Source: CAXQZM01 sp965229645
Lineage (GTDB): Bacteria > Pseudomonadota > Alphaproteobacteria > UBA7985
Direction: 5' to 3'
DNA length: 64,000 nt
Assembly: GCA_965229645.1 (NCBI GenBank)
Contig: OZ245893.1
Location: 1,240,001-1,304,000 of the forward strand
Shown: positions 7,629-17,419 of the stretch, one piece after another
Layout of the letters: the number at the start of each line of letters is the position of its first letter
Position numbering within the stretch: position 1 is the stretch's first letter
The notes under the pieces: model-generated
What the model was told of the DNA's origin: nothing
What the model saw: the letters and a program-made list of their open reading frames with translations, nothing else
Database searches by the model: none
Program-made: the position numbers and the translations under genes

Positions 7629-10600
7629 ATGAAGTCATTGAACTTCGAGTTCTTGATTGTACATGACCCAAAGCTCAGGCAACTTGCGGGGAGCGCTGAG
7701 GCGAACTTCGCTGATGATCCCAACACCACCTTGATCAAGATGCGGCAGTTTGGAGAACTGCTTGCCAGCCATGTCGCCGCAAAAGCCAAGATGGTTTCCG
7801 TAGTGAGCGGTACCCAGATTGATTTGCTGAATGCGCTGCTGAGACAAGGCGTGGTGGATAAGAAAGTTGCAGACGCTTTCCATCTCATCCGAAAGAAGGG
7901 CAACACCGCTACCCATGAGTTTACAGGGTCTCGCACGGACGCACTAAGGTCGTTGCAGTTTGGTTTTGCGCTAGGTGTTTGGTTTCACCGCCGGTGGGGC
8001 GAGCGTTCATTTTCTGCCCCGCAGTTCGCGCCGCCTAGAGCGCGAGGTGAGATAGAGGCGGAGCTTCAGTCCGAACTTGCTGACCTGCAACAGAAGTATA
8101 TGGATGCGCTCTCTGACGCGGAGCGAGCGCAAGCACAGGCCAAAGAGGAGGCCCGCCTCCGCCTGACGGCTGAAGAACAGACCTCGAAGGCGAAAGAGGA
8201 ACAGGAAGTCTGGGAAGCGCTCGCCGCTGAGCAAGCCGAGACCAACGCCGAGCTATTGTCTCGGCTAGGTGCAGTGCAAGAAGCTGCGCAAGATGAAGCA
8301 ATCCCGTCCGATGTGCCGCTTGAACTTAATGAGGCTGAAACCCGTGCGCTTATCGACAGCCAGTTGCGGGATGCTGGGTGGCAAGCAGACACTCAGAGAC
8401 TACGCCACGCCAAGGGAGCACGTCCCGATCAGGCCCGTGCCCTTGCAATAGCGGAATGGCCTACATCGTCAGGTCCAGTAGACTATGCGCTCTTTTTGAA
8501 TGAACGATGCGTTGGCTTGATTGAGGCGAAGCGTGGCAGCACCGATGTGCCAGGTGTGTTGACCCAAGCCATGCGGTATGGGCGCGATGTTCAGCTTGAT
8601 CCAGAAGCCGTGACCGTGGGTGCACCTTACGCCCATAGTAAGGATAAATACCGCGTCCCGTTCTTGTTCGCGACAAACGGGCGCGGCTTCGTCAAGCAAT
8701 ACCAAGAGAAATCAGGCATCTGGTTCTGGGATGCGCGATTGGAAACAAACCGCTCCATTCCCTTATCCGAGTGGTTTAGCCCAGACGACATACGCGCAAA
8801 GTTGGAACAGGAAACAGTGTCTTCAATCGAAGAACTGCGCAATGAGCCTTTCACATATGGTGGGCTTCGACCTTACCAGCGAGAAGCGATCAGGAAAATT
8901 GAAGGGGCAATCGGGGAAGGGCAGAGGGAAATTCTCGTCGCGATGGCGACAGGGACTGGAAAGACACGCACCTGTATCGCGCTCATGTATCGGCTGCTGA
9001 AGCACAAGCGTTTTCGCCGCATCTTGTTCCTTGTGGATCGGCGGACGCTGGCAGAACAGACCTTTCAGGCGCTCGAAAACACTGAACTTGAGGGCCTTCT
9101 AAAATTCTCCGAGACCTATAATATTGCGGGTCTCGTAAAGCGCATGCCTGAGCGCGAAGACCGGGTGCATATCGCCACGGTTCAGTCTCTGGTCAAGCGC
9201 ATGATGTACGCCACCGATGATGACGACAAGCTTACGCCAGGCCTGTATGACTGTATCATCGTGGACGAGGCGCACCGAGGCTATACGCTGGATGCAGAAC
9301 TGCGGGAAGAAGACATCGAGTTCCGCAACACCGATGATTATCTGTCAAAGTATCGCAAGGTGTTGGACTTCTTCGATGCCACTAAGGTTGCTCTAACAGC
9401 CACGCCCGCGCTGCACACATCCGAAATCTTCGGGCATCCCGTTTACCGCTATAGCTACCGCCAGGCGGTGATTGATGGCCACCTGATCGACCATCTACCA
9501 CCCAAGCGGATCGTCACGGCTTTGAACGAAGCTGGCATCCATTTCGAGGGCGGCGAGACTGTCGATTTGATCGACATGAAGACGGGCGAGGTGGAACAGG
9601 CGGAGCTACCCGACGAGATAGACTTTGAGGTCGAACAGTTCAACAAGCGGGTTCACACGCGCGCTTTCAACCGCGTTGTCTGTGAAACTCTGGCCGAAGA
9701 AATCCCGCCTGACAGCCCTGGGAAGGTGCTGATCTTTGCCTCAAGGGATGATCATGCTGATCTACTGGTGGAAGAGCTTCAGCGCGCGCTGGAGGACGAG
9801 TATGGACCGCAGCCAAAAGGATTGGTCGAAAAGATCACAGGAAAGGCCGACCGGCCAACTGATGTGATCCGTCGTTTCCGAAATGATGACCGACCCAAAT
9901 ACGTGGTCACGGTTGACCTTTTGACGACTGGTGTGGACATCCCCAAAATCACTGAACTGGTCTTTGTGCGCCGGGTCAATAGCCGCATCCTTTATGACCA
10001 GATGATCGGCCGCGCGACGCGCAAAGCGGACGAGATCGGCAAAGAGTTCTTCCGTATCTTCGACGCCGTGGACCTCTATGCAAATCTTCAGGCGATGACC
10101 GATATGCGCCCTATCGTGGCCAATCCTGACATCAGTTTTGCCCAACTAACGCAGGACTTGCAAAACGCAACAGACCCGCTGGACAAAAGCTATGTCTGTG
10201 ATCAGATCATCGTGCGCACCCGCCTGAAGCTGCGGCGTATCTCTCCCGAGGATGCTGAAAACTTTGAACGCGCCGCCGATCAGGACATCGAAGCCTTTGT
10301 TAATTGGTTGCAACTGTCTGAACCAACTGAGATCGAAACCTTTCTGAAGGATAAGCCTCGCGTGATTGAGGTGCTGGACCGAAAGGACCGCACTGAGAGC
10401 GGGGGACCAAAGCAGATCATATCACAGCATGAAGATGAACTGATCCGCGTCGAAGATGTGTTCGGCGACAACCTGACGCCAGAAGACTATATCGAAATCT
10501 TCGAGCGCTACATTCGTGAGAACATGAACCAGCATCCTGGGCTGATTGCGGCCACCCAGCGCCCGCGTGAACTCACCCGCAAGGCGCTGAAGGACATCGC

Positions 10601-10979
10601 GGGCACCCTTGACGAAAACGGCTTCTCTGAAACCACCCTACGCTCTGCCTATGGCCGCGCACGGAATGCAGACATTGCCGCCCATATCATCGGCTTCATC
10701 CGACAAGCCGCCATTGGTGACCCTCTAGTGCCCTATACCAGCCGTGTGGATAAGGCGGTGACCAAGATCGAAGCCTCTCGCGATTGGACCAAGACACAGC
10801 GCCAGTGGCTGCGCCGCTTGGGCCGTGCGCTGAAGGAACAACCCATCGGTGAGCCCGCGCTGGTGAACGAAGGTGCCTTTGCGCAAAACGGCGGCTTTGA
10901 TGTGATCAACCAAGCCTTTGACAACCAGCTTGAAACCGTCTTGCAAGACCTCAACGACGCCATCTGGGCGATAGGGTAA
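7629..10979 (+). CDS. hsdR: Type I restriction enzyme, R subunit
   Basis: 1116 residues from the ATG at 7629 (MKSLNFEFL; GGGAAA lies upstream). It has an N-terminal DUF4145-like helical region, a charged coiled-coil stretch at about 140-235, then a nuclease domain with GLIEAKR (about 296-302) as the PD-(D/E)XK core. An SF2 helicase/translocase follows, with Walker A ATGTGKT (about 440) and DEAH (about 546), and motif VI-like QMIGRATR near 790. The C-terminal helical domain is complete. The protein cleaves and translocates DNA as part of the HsdR2M2S complex. It is first in an operon with hsdM 12 bp downstream. Confidence 0.96.
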   Translation: MKSLNFEFLIVHDPKLRQLAGSAEANFADDPNTTLIKMRQFGELLASHVAAKAKMVSVVSGTQIDLLNALLRQGVVDKKVADAFHLIRKKGNTATHEFTGSRTDALRSLQFGFALGVWFHRRWGERSFSAPQFAPPRARGEIEAELQSELADLQQKYMDALSDAERAQAQAKEEARLRLTAEEQTSKAKEEQEVWEALAAEQAETNAELLSRLGAVQEAAQDEAIPSDVPLELNEAETRALIDSQLRDAGWQADTQRLRHAKGARPDQARALAIAEWPTSSGPVDYALFLNERCVGLIEAKRGSTDVPGVLTQAMRYGRDVQLDPEAVTVGAPYAHSKDKYRVPFLFATNGRGFVKQYQEKSGIWFWDARLETNRSIPLSEWFSPDDIRAKLEQETVSSIEELRNEPFTYGGLRPYQREAIRKIEGAIGEGQREILVAMATGTGKTRTCIALMYRLLKHKRFRRILFLVDRRTLAEQTFQALENTELEGLLKFSETYNIAGLVKRMPEREDRVHIATVQSLVKRMMYATDDDDKLTPGLYDCIIVDEAHRGYTLDAELREEDIEFRNTDDYLSKYRKVLDFFDATKVALTATPALHTSEIFGHPVYRYSYRQAVIDGHLIDHLPPKRIVTALNEAGIHFEGGETVDLIDMKTGEVEQAELPDEIDFEVEQFNKRVHTRAFNRVVCETLAEEIPPDSPGKVLIFASRDDHADLLVEELQRALEDEYGPQPKGLVEKITGKADRPTDVIRRFRNDDRPKYVVTVDLLTTGVDIPKITELVFVRRVNSRILYDQMIGRATRKADEIGKEFFRIFDAVDLYANLQAMTDMRPIVANPDISFAQLTQDLQNATDPLDKSYVCDQIIVRTRLKLRRISPEDAENFERAADQDIEAFVNWLQLSEPTEIETFLKDKPRVIEVLDRKDRTESGGPKQIISQHEDELIRVEDVFGDNLTPEDYIEIFERYIRENMNQHPGLIAATQRPRELTRKALKDIAGTLDENGFSETTLRSAYGRARNADIAAHIIGFIRQAAIGDPLVPYTSRVDKAVTKIEASRDWTKTQRQWLRRLGRALKEQPIGEPALVNEGAFAQNGGFDVINQAFDNQLETVLQDLNDAIWAIG

Positions 10980-10991
10980 GAAAGAACAACA

Positions 10992-12455
10992 ATGAACACA
11001 GTCCCCCAAAATACAGTTGGCGACATCGTTGCCAAGCTCTGGAAGCTCTGCAACATCTTGCGCAAGGACGGCATTACCTATCAGCAATATGTGACCGAAC
11101 TGACCTACCTTCTGTTCCTCAAGATGATGCAGGAAAAGGGACAGGACGGCGAGGTGATCCCTGGCAAGTATCGCTGGCGCGAACTGGTCAAACTGGAGGG
11201 CGTGCCCAAGCTGAACTTCTACCGTGACTTGCTCGCCAACATCGGCATTGGGGCCAAGTCGCGCACCGTGTCGGCGATCTTTGACAGTGCCAACACTTTC
11301 ATTAGGGAACCCAAGAACCTTGACGCGCTGGTCACCGCCATTGACGAATTGCATTGGTTCACCGACGAACGCGACAGCTTTGGCGACCTTTACGAAGGCT
11401 TGCTGCAAAAGAACGCGGAGGAAACCAAGCGCGGGGCGGGCCAGTACTTTACCCCCCGCCCGCTGGTGGCCATGATGACGCGCCTGATGCAGCCACGGGC
11501 GGGCGAAATCATCTCAGACCCAGCCGCAGGCACAGGCGGCTTTCTGATCGCCGCTGATACTTTTATACGCGAGGCGACTGATGACTATTTCAAACTTGGT
11601 GGCAAAGGCCAAGAGTTCCAAATGAACCGCGCCATTCAGGGTGTTGAGATTGTCCCCAACACCTACCGTCTCCTGCTGATGAACCTCGCCCTACACAGCG
11701 TCGGCACCGACAAGATCGACCTTGCCTCTACCCTATCGCCTCACGGTGCCAGTGTTGAAAACGCCGATCTGATACTTGCTAACCCGCCCTTTGGCCCCGC
11801 AGGCGGCAAGCCCACCCGCGATGACTTTACCGAGACGCACAATGTCTCGTCCTATCAGCTTCCCTTTGTTGAGCACTGCATCCGCAAGCTGAAACCGGGC
11901 GGGCGCGCCGCGATCATCGTGCCCGATAACGTGCTGTTTGAGGATGGGCGCGGGCAGGCCCTGCGGCGGATGCTGATGAACTGGTGCGACCTGCACACGG
12001 TCCTGCGCCTGCCCACCGGTATCTTCTATGCCCAAGGGGTTAAAACCAATGTAATCTTCTTCACGCGCGGCAAGACACAAGAAGGCAACACGCCCGATGT
12101 CTGGGTCTATGACCTGCGCGCGCAGATGCCGTCCTTCGGCAAGACTAACCCGATGACTGAGGATCATTTCAAAGACTTCGAAGCGGCCTTCGGCGATGAT
12201 CCCGATGGCAGAGCAGAACGGCAGGACGGGGGTGAGGAAGGCCGCTTCCGCCGCTTCACCCGCGATGAGATCGCAGCGCGCGGAGACAACCTCGACATCA
12301 CATGGCTACGCGACGCCGAAGATGACCCAGAGGACGGGCTAACCGATCCTGAAGAGATTGTCGGTGCCATCATGGGCCATTTGACCGAGGCCATGGCAGA
12401 GATCGAGGCGCTGAGTGAGGAACTGTCCGTCGAGGTGGCGGAGGCGGCAGTATGA
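10992..12455 (+). CDS. hsdM: Type I restriction-modification methyltransferase subunit
   Basis: 487 residues, with an N-terminal helical HsdM domain followed by the gamma-class N6-adenine methyltransferase fold. Motif I is DPAAGTGGF (about residue 176) and the catalytic motif IV is NPPF (about 263). Length is typical. It methylates adenines at the site chosen by HsdS and is needed both for protection and for restriction. The last codons overlap hsdS by ATGA, indicating translational coupling. No disruption is visible, so the system appears functional. Confidence 0.96.
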   Translation: MNTVPQNTVGDIVAKLWKLCNILRKDGITYQQYVTELTYLLFLKMMQEKGQDGEVIPGKYRWRELVKLEGVPKLNFYRDLLANIGIGAKSRTVSAIFDSANTFIREPKNLDALVTAIDELHWFTDERDSFGDLYEGLLQKNAEETKRGAGQYFTPRPLVAMMTRLMQPRAGEIISDPAAGTGGFLIAADTFIREATDDYFKLGGKGQEFQMNRAIQGVEIVPNTYRLLLMNLALHSVGTDKIDLASTLSPHGASVENADLILANPPFGPAGGKPTRDDFTETHNVSSYQLPFVEHCIRKLKPGGRAAIIVPDNVLFEDGRGQALRRMLMNWCDLHTVLRLPTGIFYAQGVKTNVIFFTRGKTQEGNTPDVWVYDLRAQMPSFGKTNPMTEDHFKDFEAAFGDDPDGRAERQDGGEEGRFRRFTRDEIAARGDNLDITWLRDAEDDPEDGLTDPEEIVGAIMGHLTEAMAEIEALSEELSVEVAEAAV

Positions 12456-13771
12456 GTGGGCTGCCGGAAGGGTGGGAAGTTACTATCCTTGAGGATGTTC
12501 TTTCGGTCAAAAATGGTTTCGCTTTCAAAAGCGGAGACTACAAGGATGAAGGCCACTTTCTCATACGTATTGGCAACGTTCAAAGCGGTTATATCTCATT
12601 AGAAAAGCCTGCTTATGTCGGTTTAGATGAAAGGACAGAAAGGTTTGCCCTTTCAGCTGGCGACATTCTGACATCTTTGACTGGCAACATCGGAAGAGTT
12701 GCAAAGATTGACGACTGCCATCTGCCTGCTGCGTTAAATCAGCGAGTTGCAAAACTAGTTCCAGCATCAGCTTTGCACGAGGCGGACTATTTATACTCGT
12801 TCCTGTCATCAGATAGATTTGGCGCTGCTCTGGCATCACACGGAAAAGGTGCTGCGCAACAAAATGTAAGTCCAAAAACAATACTTGGCGTCAAGTTCCC
12901 CCTCCCACCCCTCGCGGAGCAGAGGCGGATTGTGGAGAAGCTGGACCAGCTCTCGGCCCGAACCCGCGCCGCTAAAGACCACCTCGCCCACGTCCAAACC
13001 CTCGCCACCCGCGCCAAACAAGCCACCCTCGCCGCCATTTTTGCGGAGTTGCCTGCTGAAACGGAGCGTTCGATTGGATCGCTAGCTGAACGAATTACCA
13101 AGGGGTCATCTCCGAAGTGGCAAGGCTTCGCCTATCGGGAAGAAGGCGTCTTGTTTATTAGAAGCCAGAATGTGGGTTGGGGGCATCTGTTGCTCGATGA
13201 CAAGGCTTACCTTCCTGTCGAGTTTAATACCAAGCAAAAGAACTCCGTGATTTGTTTCGGCGATGTTTTACTAAACATTGTAGGGGCATCGATAGGTCGT
13301 TCTGCAGTCGCTGACGAGCGCATTTCAGGAGCCAACTGCAACCAAGCAGTAGCAATCATTCGGCTTGCTGACGCTAACCTGGTATCCTCTCATTTCTTAA
13401 ACCTGTGGCTGGGTTCTGGCGCTGCACAGTCCCAAATCCTAGAAGGGAGTGTCGATGTCGCTCGGGCAAACTTCTCTTTGTCGGCGATAAAGAGCCTTAG
13501 TTTCCCATGGCCAAGCACTGAGGAACAAGCTGAGATCGTTAGCCGCATCGAAGTCGCCTTTGCCCGGATTGACCGGATGGTCGCTGTGGCCACCCGAGCG
13601 GCAGACCTTCTGGAGCGGTTGGAGGCTCAGCTTCTCGCCAAGGCTTTCCAAGGGGAACTTGTGCCCCAAGACCCCGCTGACGAGCCTGCCAGCGCGCTAC
13701 TCGCCCGCATCCGCGAGGCTCGTGCGAAGGCCCCTAAACCCAAACGCACGCGCAAGCGTGTGAAAGCATAA
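12452..13771 (+). CDS. hsdS: Type I restriction-modification specificity subunit
   Basis: 439 residues with the classical two-half layout. The first target-recognition domain starts LPEGWE and ends at a conserved helix with PPLAEQRRIVEKLDQLSAR (about 150-170). The second recognition domain follows and ends in a second conserved helix with EEQAEIVSRIEVAFARID. The C-terminal tail is rich in K and R. The two recognition domains are AT-richer than the conserved helices, as expected from domain shuffling in this family. It overlaps hsdM by four bases. Confidence 0.95.
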   Translation: MSGLPEGWEVTILEDVLSVKNGFAFKSGDYKDEGHFLIRIGNVQSGYISLEKPAYVGLDERTERFALSAGDILTSLTGNIGRVAKIDDCHLPAALNQRVAKLVPASALHEADYLYSFLSSDRFGAALASHGKGAAQQNVSPKTILGVKFPLPPLAEQRRIVEKLDQLSARTRAAKDHLAHVQTLATRAKQATLAAIFAELPAETERSIGSLAERITKGSSPKWQGFAYREEGVLFIRSQNVGWGHLLLDDKAYLPVEFNTKQKNSVICFGDVLLNIVGASIGRSAVADERISGANCNQAVAIIRLADANLVSSHFLNLWLGSGAAQSQILEGSVDVARANFSLSAIKSLSFPWPSTEEQAEIVSRIEVAFARIDRMVAVATRAADLLERLEAQLLAKAFQGELVPQDPADEPASALLARIREARAKAPKPKRTRKRVKA

Positions 13772-13783
13772 AGGAGACCCGCC

Positions 13784-14791
13784 ATGCACAAAGTCTGGGG
13801 CCTGCACATGCCACATGAGATCGGCTTCGCCGCTGTTGAAGCCGCGCGTGTTTCCATCGGATGGGGTGACATGGGCGATTTGAGCCAACTTCCCAAGGAT
13901 CGAGACGCTATCAAGGCCGCAATAGCCAAGACCTACCCCGATATTAAACAAGGCGCGATCCCCGTCGAAGCGGGCGTGATCTATCGCTTTGTCCATGAGA
14001 TCAAAGCGGGGGACTATGTCGTCTATCCCTCTAAGCATGACCGTCTGGTCAATATTGGCAAGTTCACTGGAGAGTTTGTCTATGAAGTTGGCCCAGAGGA
14101 TGGCGATGATAGTTATCCGAACTCACTCAAGGTAGAGTGGCTGGGTCACTTTCCCCGCAGCGAGTTCACGCAATCGGCGCTGTATGAGATCGGCTCCTTC
14201 ATCACCCTGTTCTTGATCCGCAACCACGATGCTGAGTTTATCGCCAAGTTAGACCCAACGGCTCAGGCGCAGGAAGATGAGGACGCCTCACCAGACGACG
14301 ATAGCGTATCTAGCTCTGTCACGCGCCAGGCCGAAGAGACTGCACAGGATTTTGTCACTAAGCGCATTCACGAACGCTTGTCGGGTCACGAGTTTGAACA
14401 CTTCGTAGGGCACCTACTAGAATGTATGGGCTACACCGTGCGCGTGACGCAGAAATCAGCAGATGGCGGGATTGATGTGATCGCCCACAACGACAAGCTG
14501 GGCTTTGAACCCCCAATCATCAAAGTGCAGTGCAAGCGCACTACGAACCAGATCAGTGAAACGCAAGTACGGGAACTGTTGGGGACGCTGGTTGAAGGGG
14601 AGTACGGGTTGTTTGTGACGTTGGGGGCTTTTGACCGCAAGGTCAGGCAGTCGGAACGGAACCTTTCAAAGTTGCGGCTGGTCGACGGCGAGCAACTCTT
14701 TGATTTGATCGTGAAGCACTATGCCGACCTATCGCCGCGCTTCCGAACCCTGATCCCGCTTCGTCAGATATACGTGCCTGATCTTGGGTAA
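13784..14791 (+). CDS. Mrr-type restriction endonuclease with N-terminal reader-like domain
   Basis: 335 residues; ribosome-binding site AAGGAG upstream and only 12 bp after hsdS, so probably the fourth gene of the operon. The C-terminal half (from about 195, LSGHEFEHFVGHLLECMGY) is an Mrr/PD-(D/E)XK nuclease with GGIDV (about 228-232) and QCKR (about 249-252) as active-site elements. The N-terminal 150 residues (VWGLHM..., SIGWGDMGDL, GDYVVYP) resemble the PUA/EVE-like modules that read modified bases in type IV enzymes. Coupling a modification-dependent nuclease to a type I system would target both unmodified and foreign-modified DNA. The reader function is inference. Confidence 0.85.
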   Translation: MHKVWGLHMPHEIGFAAVEAARVSIGWGDMGDLSQLPKDRDAIKAAIAKTYPDIKQGAIPVEAGVIYRFVHEIKAGDYVVYPSKHDRLVNIGKFTGEFVYEVGPEDGDDSYPNSLKVEWLGHFPRSEFTQSALYEIGSFITLFLIRNHDAEFIAKLDPTAQAQEDEDASPDDDSVSSSVTRQAEETAQDFVTKRIHERLSGHEFEHFVGHLLECMGYTVRVTQKSADGGIDVIAHNDKLGFEPPIIKVQCKRTTNQISETQVRELLGTLVEGEYGLFVTLGAFDRKVRQSERNLSKLRLVDGEQLFDLIVKHYADLSPRFRTLIPLRQIYVPDLG

Positions 14792-14906
14792 GACGAAAAC
14801 AGCCTATTCCCTCTTTCGCTGCAAACTAAATCAAGGACTTAACGTCACTCGTCCAAGTGCGTATTGACTGGTTGACTCAACTGAACCCTGTCTCTAGGGG
14901 AGGTTC

Positions 14907-15338
14907 ATGAAGATTGTTTTTATGGCTTCTCTTGGCTTGCTATGCGGGTGTTCAATTTTCGCGCCCTCCTATGTTAAAGAGGCGGATACAAGAGCAACTA
15001 AAGCTTATGAAGAACTCTCAATCATATTGGCTAAGTCAGACCTTGGTGTTTTAACAGACAAGAATTCCTATCCCGATTACATCGATAGCTACGCAACAAT
15101 TATTGGTTTGTTTGAAACTGCGTCACTCGCCGTCGGAGGCAGCCCAGAAAGTAACTCCCAAGGCGTCCTAGCTAGGAGTATTCGAAATCTTGATGGTTTA
15201 ATTGACGATTGCATGTCTCAAGTGAAAACTTTCGCAGAAGAACATAGAAAATTTGGTGTCCCGCAAGCTTCTGGGATTGCCCAACCAGTTAGAGTTGCGT
15301 GTGATCAGGCTTTAAAAGCTATACGCGCCACAAGATAG
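14907..15338 (+). CDS. Predicted small lipoprotein
   Basis: 143 residues, starting after GGGGAGG. The N-terminus has a positively charged residue, a short hydrophobic core and a lipobox-like LLCGC with the cysteine at about residue 15, so it is probably lipid-anchored. The remainder is predicted mostly helical, with two further cysteines. No family recognised. The following 125-residue gene begins 8 bp later with its own ribosome-binding site, so the two form a pair. AT-rich composition relative to the hsd genes suggests separate acquisition. Confidence 0.7.
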   Translation: MKIVFMASLGLLCGCSIFAPSYVKEADTRATKAYEELSIILAKSDLGVLTDKNSYPDYIDSYATIIGLFETASLAVGGSPESNSQGVLARSIRNLDGLIDDCMSQVKTFAEEHRKFGVPQASGIAQPVRVACDQALKAIRATR

Positions 15339-15346
15339 GAGTTCCC

Positions 15347-15724
15347 ATGTCTATTGATCTTTCAAAATTCGATCCTAAAAACGCTTCTGAGCTAGCAACT
15401 GCCATAATCCAAGAAGTAGAGAACTTGTCAGGAGGAGTAGTGAATCATATCTCCGAAATCGAAGGTTATTTGCGGTCTTTGGCAGAAGCAGCAATCCAGA
15501 CAAGAAATTCGTTGAAAGCTGGGAGGATTAGTAAAGATCAAGCTGATACACGTATGCTCATGCAGGAAATGGCACTTAAAGGCACAGTAAAATACTCTGA
15601 GTATATTGCTGCAGCTTTAGCGCAGAAAATTATAGACAAATCATTCGAAATTGTTGGGTACGCAATTAAGAATAAAACGGGGATAAATCTCTTTCCAGAG
15701 TTAATTAGCACTGATGGCTCCTGA
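15347..15724 (+). CDS. Hypothetical protein paired with the lipoprotein gene
   Basis: 125 residues with no recognised family, preceded by TAGGAG. It is predicted largely helical, with heptad-like spacing (AIIQEVENL, HISEIEGYLRSLAEAAIQ). No signal peptide or transmembrane helix is seen. Being 8 bp downstream of the lipoprotein gene and of the same AT-rich composition, it is likely cotranscribed with it. Function unknown. Confidence 0.65.
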   Translation: MSIDLSKFDPKNASELATAIIQEVENLSGGVVNHISEIEGYLRSLAEAAIQTRNSLKAGRISKDQADTRMLMQEMALKGTVKYSEYIAAALAQKIIDKSFEIVGYAIKNKTGINLFPELISTDGS

Positions 15725-15735
15725 AGGTCTTTTAA

Positions 15736-16944
15736 CATGGCTAACGGCTTCTTTGAGCGCGCGAACGGGGAATGGACATTTACGAGATAAAATCGGGCTC
15801 AGAGTTAAAGAAAGCAGACCTTTAGGCTTACTTGGCTGATTTGGCCTTTCAGGTCGTTGTTGCCCAGCGCGGAGGCCATGCCGTCCGTTCTGCTTTTTGG
15901 TTTATGCGAACAAAGATTACACCCTCGGCGACGAGTTGGACCCTGAGGGGCTGGTGTAATTTCTGACCAAACGGTGGCCGCCAGGGCCTTAGCCATAGAG
16001 CCAAGGCCGAAGATCGATGAAGCGTTGATTTCGCTGGAGCGTGAAGCCATTGATGAGAGCCAATGCTCGTGCCTTCGCAAAACACGCTCCAACTATTGCG
16101 ACGCCTTCGCTTATTTCAACAAGGGCATATCCGAGCCGTCAATCTACACGCTCCCCCGCATATCCAAGGCACAGATTGAGAGTTTCGTCGATGCTGTCAT
16201 GTTTGGCCTAAGCGACATTCACGACGGCGACCTAGCCACCGCAGTCCCAGGCCAAGATGCTGGCCTCATACCAAGCCCAAGCTCCATTGATTGACCGCGC
16301 AGGAATAGCGGAATGGATTGGCAAACTAATCTATCCCTTGTGTTTCTTCGACTATGCGGCCTTTGCCTCCCCGTTCCGATCATCAAAGGAACAAGCCCTG
16401 GGAGCAGGTGGCGACGCAATACTCCCTCCACGTTTCACATGAGAACGGTCAACTTGATCACTTCGAATACCTTACCGACAAGGCCGCATTGCCCGACGCC
16501 TTGAGCAAGCAATTTAGGCAAGACCTGCCCGCCTCAGGCTCCGTCATTTCTTGGAATATGAGTTACGAAAACACCATGAGCCGCCGCATCGGCAAATGGC
16601 TGCCTGAGCATCGTGATTTCTTTGAGGACATGATCGCTCGCACTGAAGACCTCATGTTCTTGTTTGATGGCGCTAAGTCCTACCCCCAGGGCTCCTACAT
16701 CGACTGGCGGTTCATGGGGTCCGCTTCGATCAAGAAGGTACTGCCTGTTATGGTACCCGAGCTTTCCTACGACGGCCTGCACGTCAACAACGGTTCAGCT
16801 GCCATAGCGGCCTAGCGGGAGCTGGTGCAAATGCCCCTAGGGGACGATCGCCGCGCTTCTCTCCGCCAAGAAATGCTCAATTACTGCCGCGTCGATACCC
16901 TAGCGATGGTCAAGATATTTCAGAAGCTGGAAACCTTGTGTTGA
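15736..16944 (+). pseudogene. Decayed DUF2779-family gene
   Basis: Pieces of one protein family can be followed in order through several frames: DIYEIKSGSELKK near 15772, ADLAFQVVVAQRGG, DYTLGDELDPEGLV with an in-frame TAA near 15957, IPLCFFDY-like sequence near 16330, then QYSLHVSHENGQLDHFEYL, SVISWNMSYE, IKKVLPVMVPELSYDGL, an in-frame TAG at 16813-16815, and YCRVDTLAMVKIF to the stop at 16942-16944. This is the DUF2779 pattern: an EVKS-type nuclease-like centre and an exonuclease-like C-terminus. At least two stops and several frameshifts make it non-functional. The N-terminal domain is missing. Confidence 0.75.
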
Positions 16945-16962
16945 ATGGGTGTTGGGATAAAT

Positions 16963-16978
16963 TTGAACCCAGGTTCAT
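16963..16978. promoter_or_regulatory. Dyad TTGAACCCAGGTTCAT
   Basis: Fourth copy of the 16-bp dyad (one mismatch at the last base), 18 bp after the DUF2779 relic and about 180 bp before the second copy of the duplicated nuclease module. Confidence 0.45.
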
Positions 16979-17157
16979 TTTTCCCTGAGCACTTTTTTTA
17001 ATGGCCGAATAAAATAGCAATTCGTGCTAATGTGCAGCCTGATCAACCGAAGGCAAAAATTTGACTTTCAAGTGCTACAGGATGGTGCTACAACTACCCA
17101 ATCAGCAGGCGTTGAAAACGTTGATTTTATTGGCTTTTAGGGTGTGATCCCATAAAT

Positions 17158-17419
17158 CTCATCACCCGCTCCAACTTGCTCTATGTATTTGGAAAGCCAT
17201 GGGTTTATTGGGCTTTGCTACGGGATCATGCGATACCCTGATCATGGAGCAACACACAGGAGACAAGGGTCCCCTCAACCACCATTTTGGGCAAGGCTCC
17301 TGCCACGACTTTTTGGGGCCTGGCTTGACGGCTTGATCAGTCGATCTGTTGTGATTTGCGAATTCCCTGACGCCGTTTAGAGGCGGCTGTTAGTTTCGCC
17401 AACTAGAAGGAGGTCAGCC
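17158..17419 (+). repeat. Conserved leader of nuclease module, copy B
   Basis: Counterpart of 4378-4639. It begins abruptly at the shared CTCATCACCCGCTCC, with unrelated sequence upstream in the two copies, and runs into the ribosome-binding site of the intact nuclease gene. Its conservation exceeds that of the downstream coding sequence. Confidence 0.6.
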
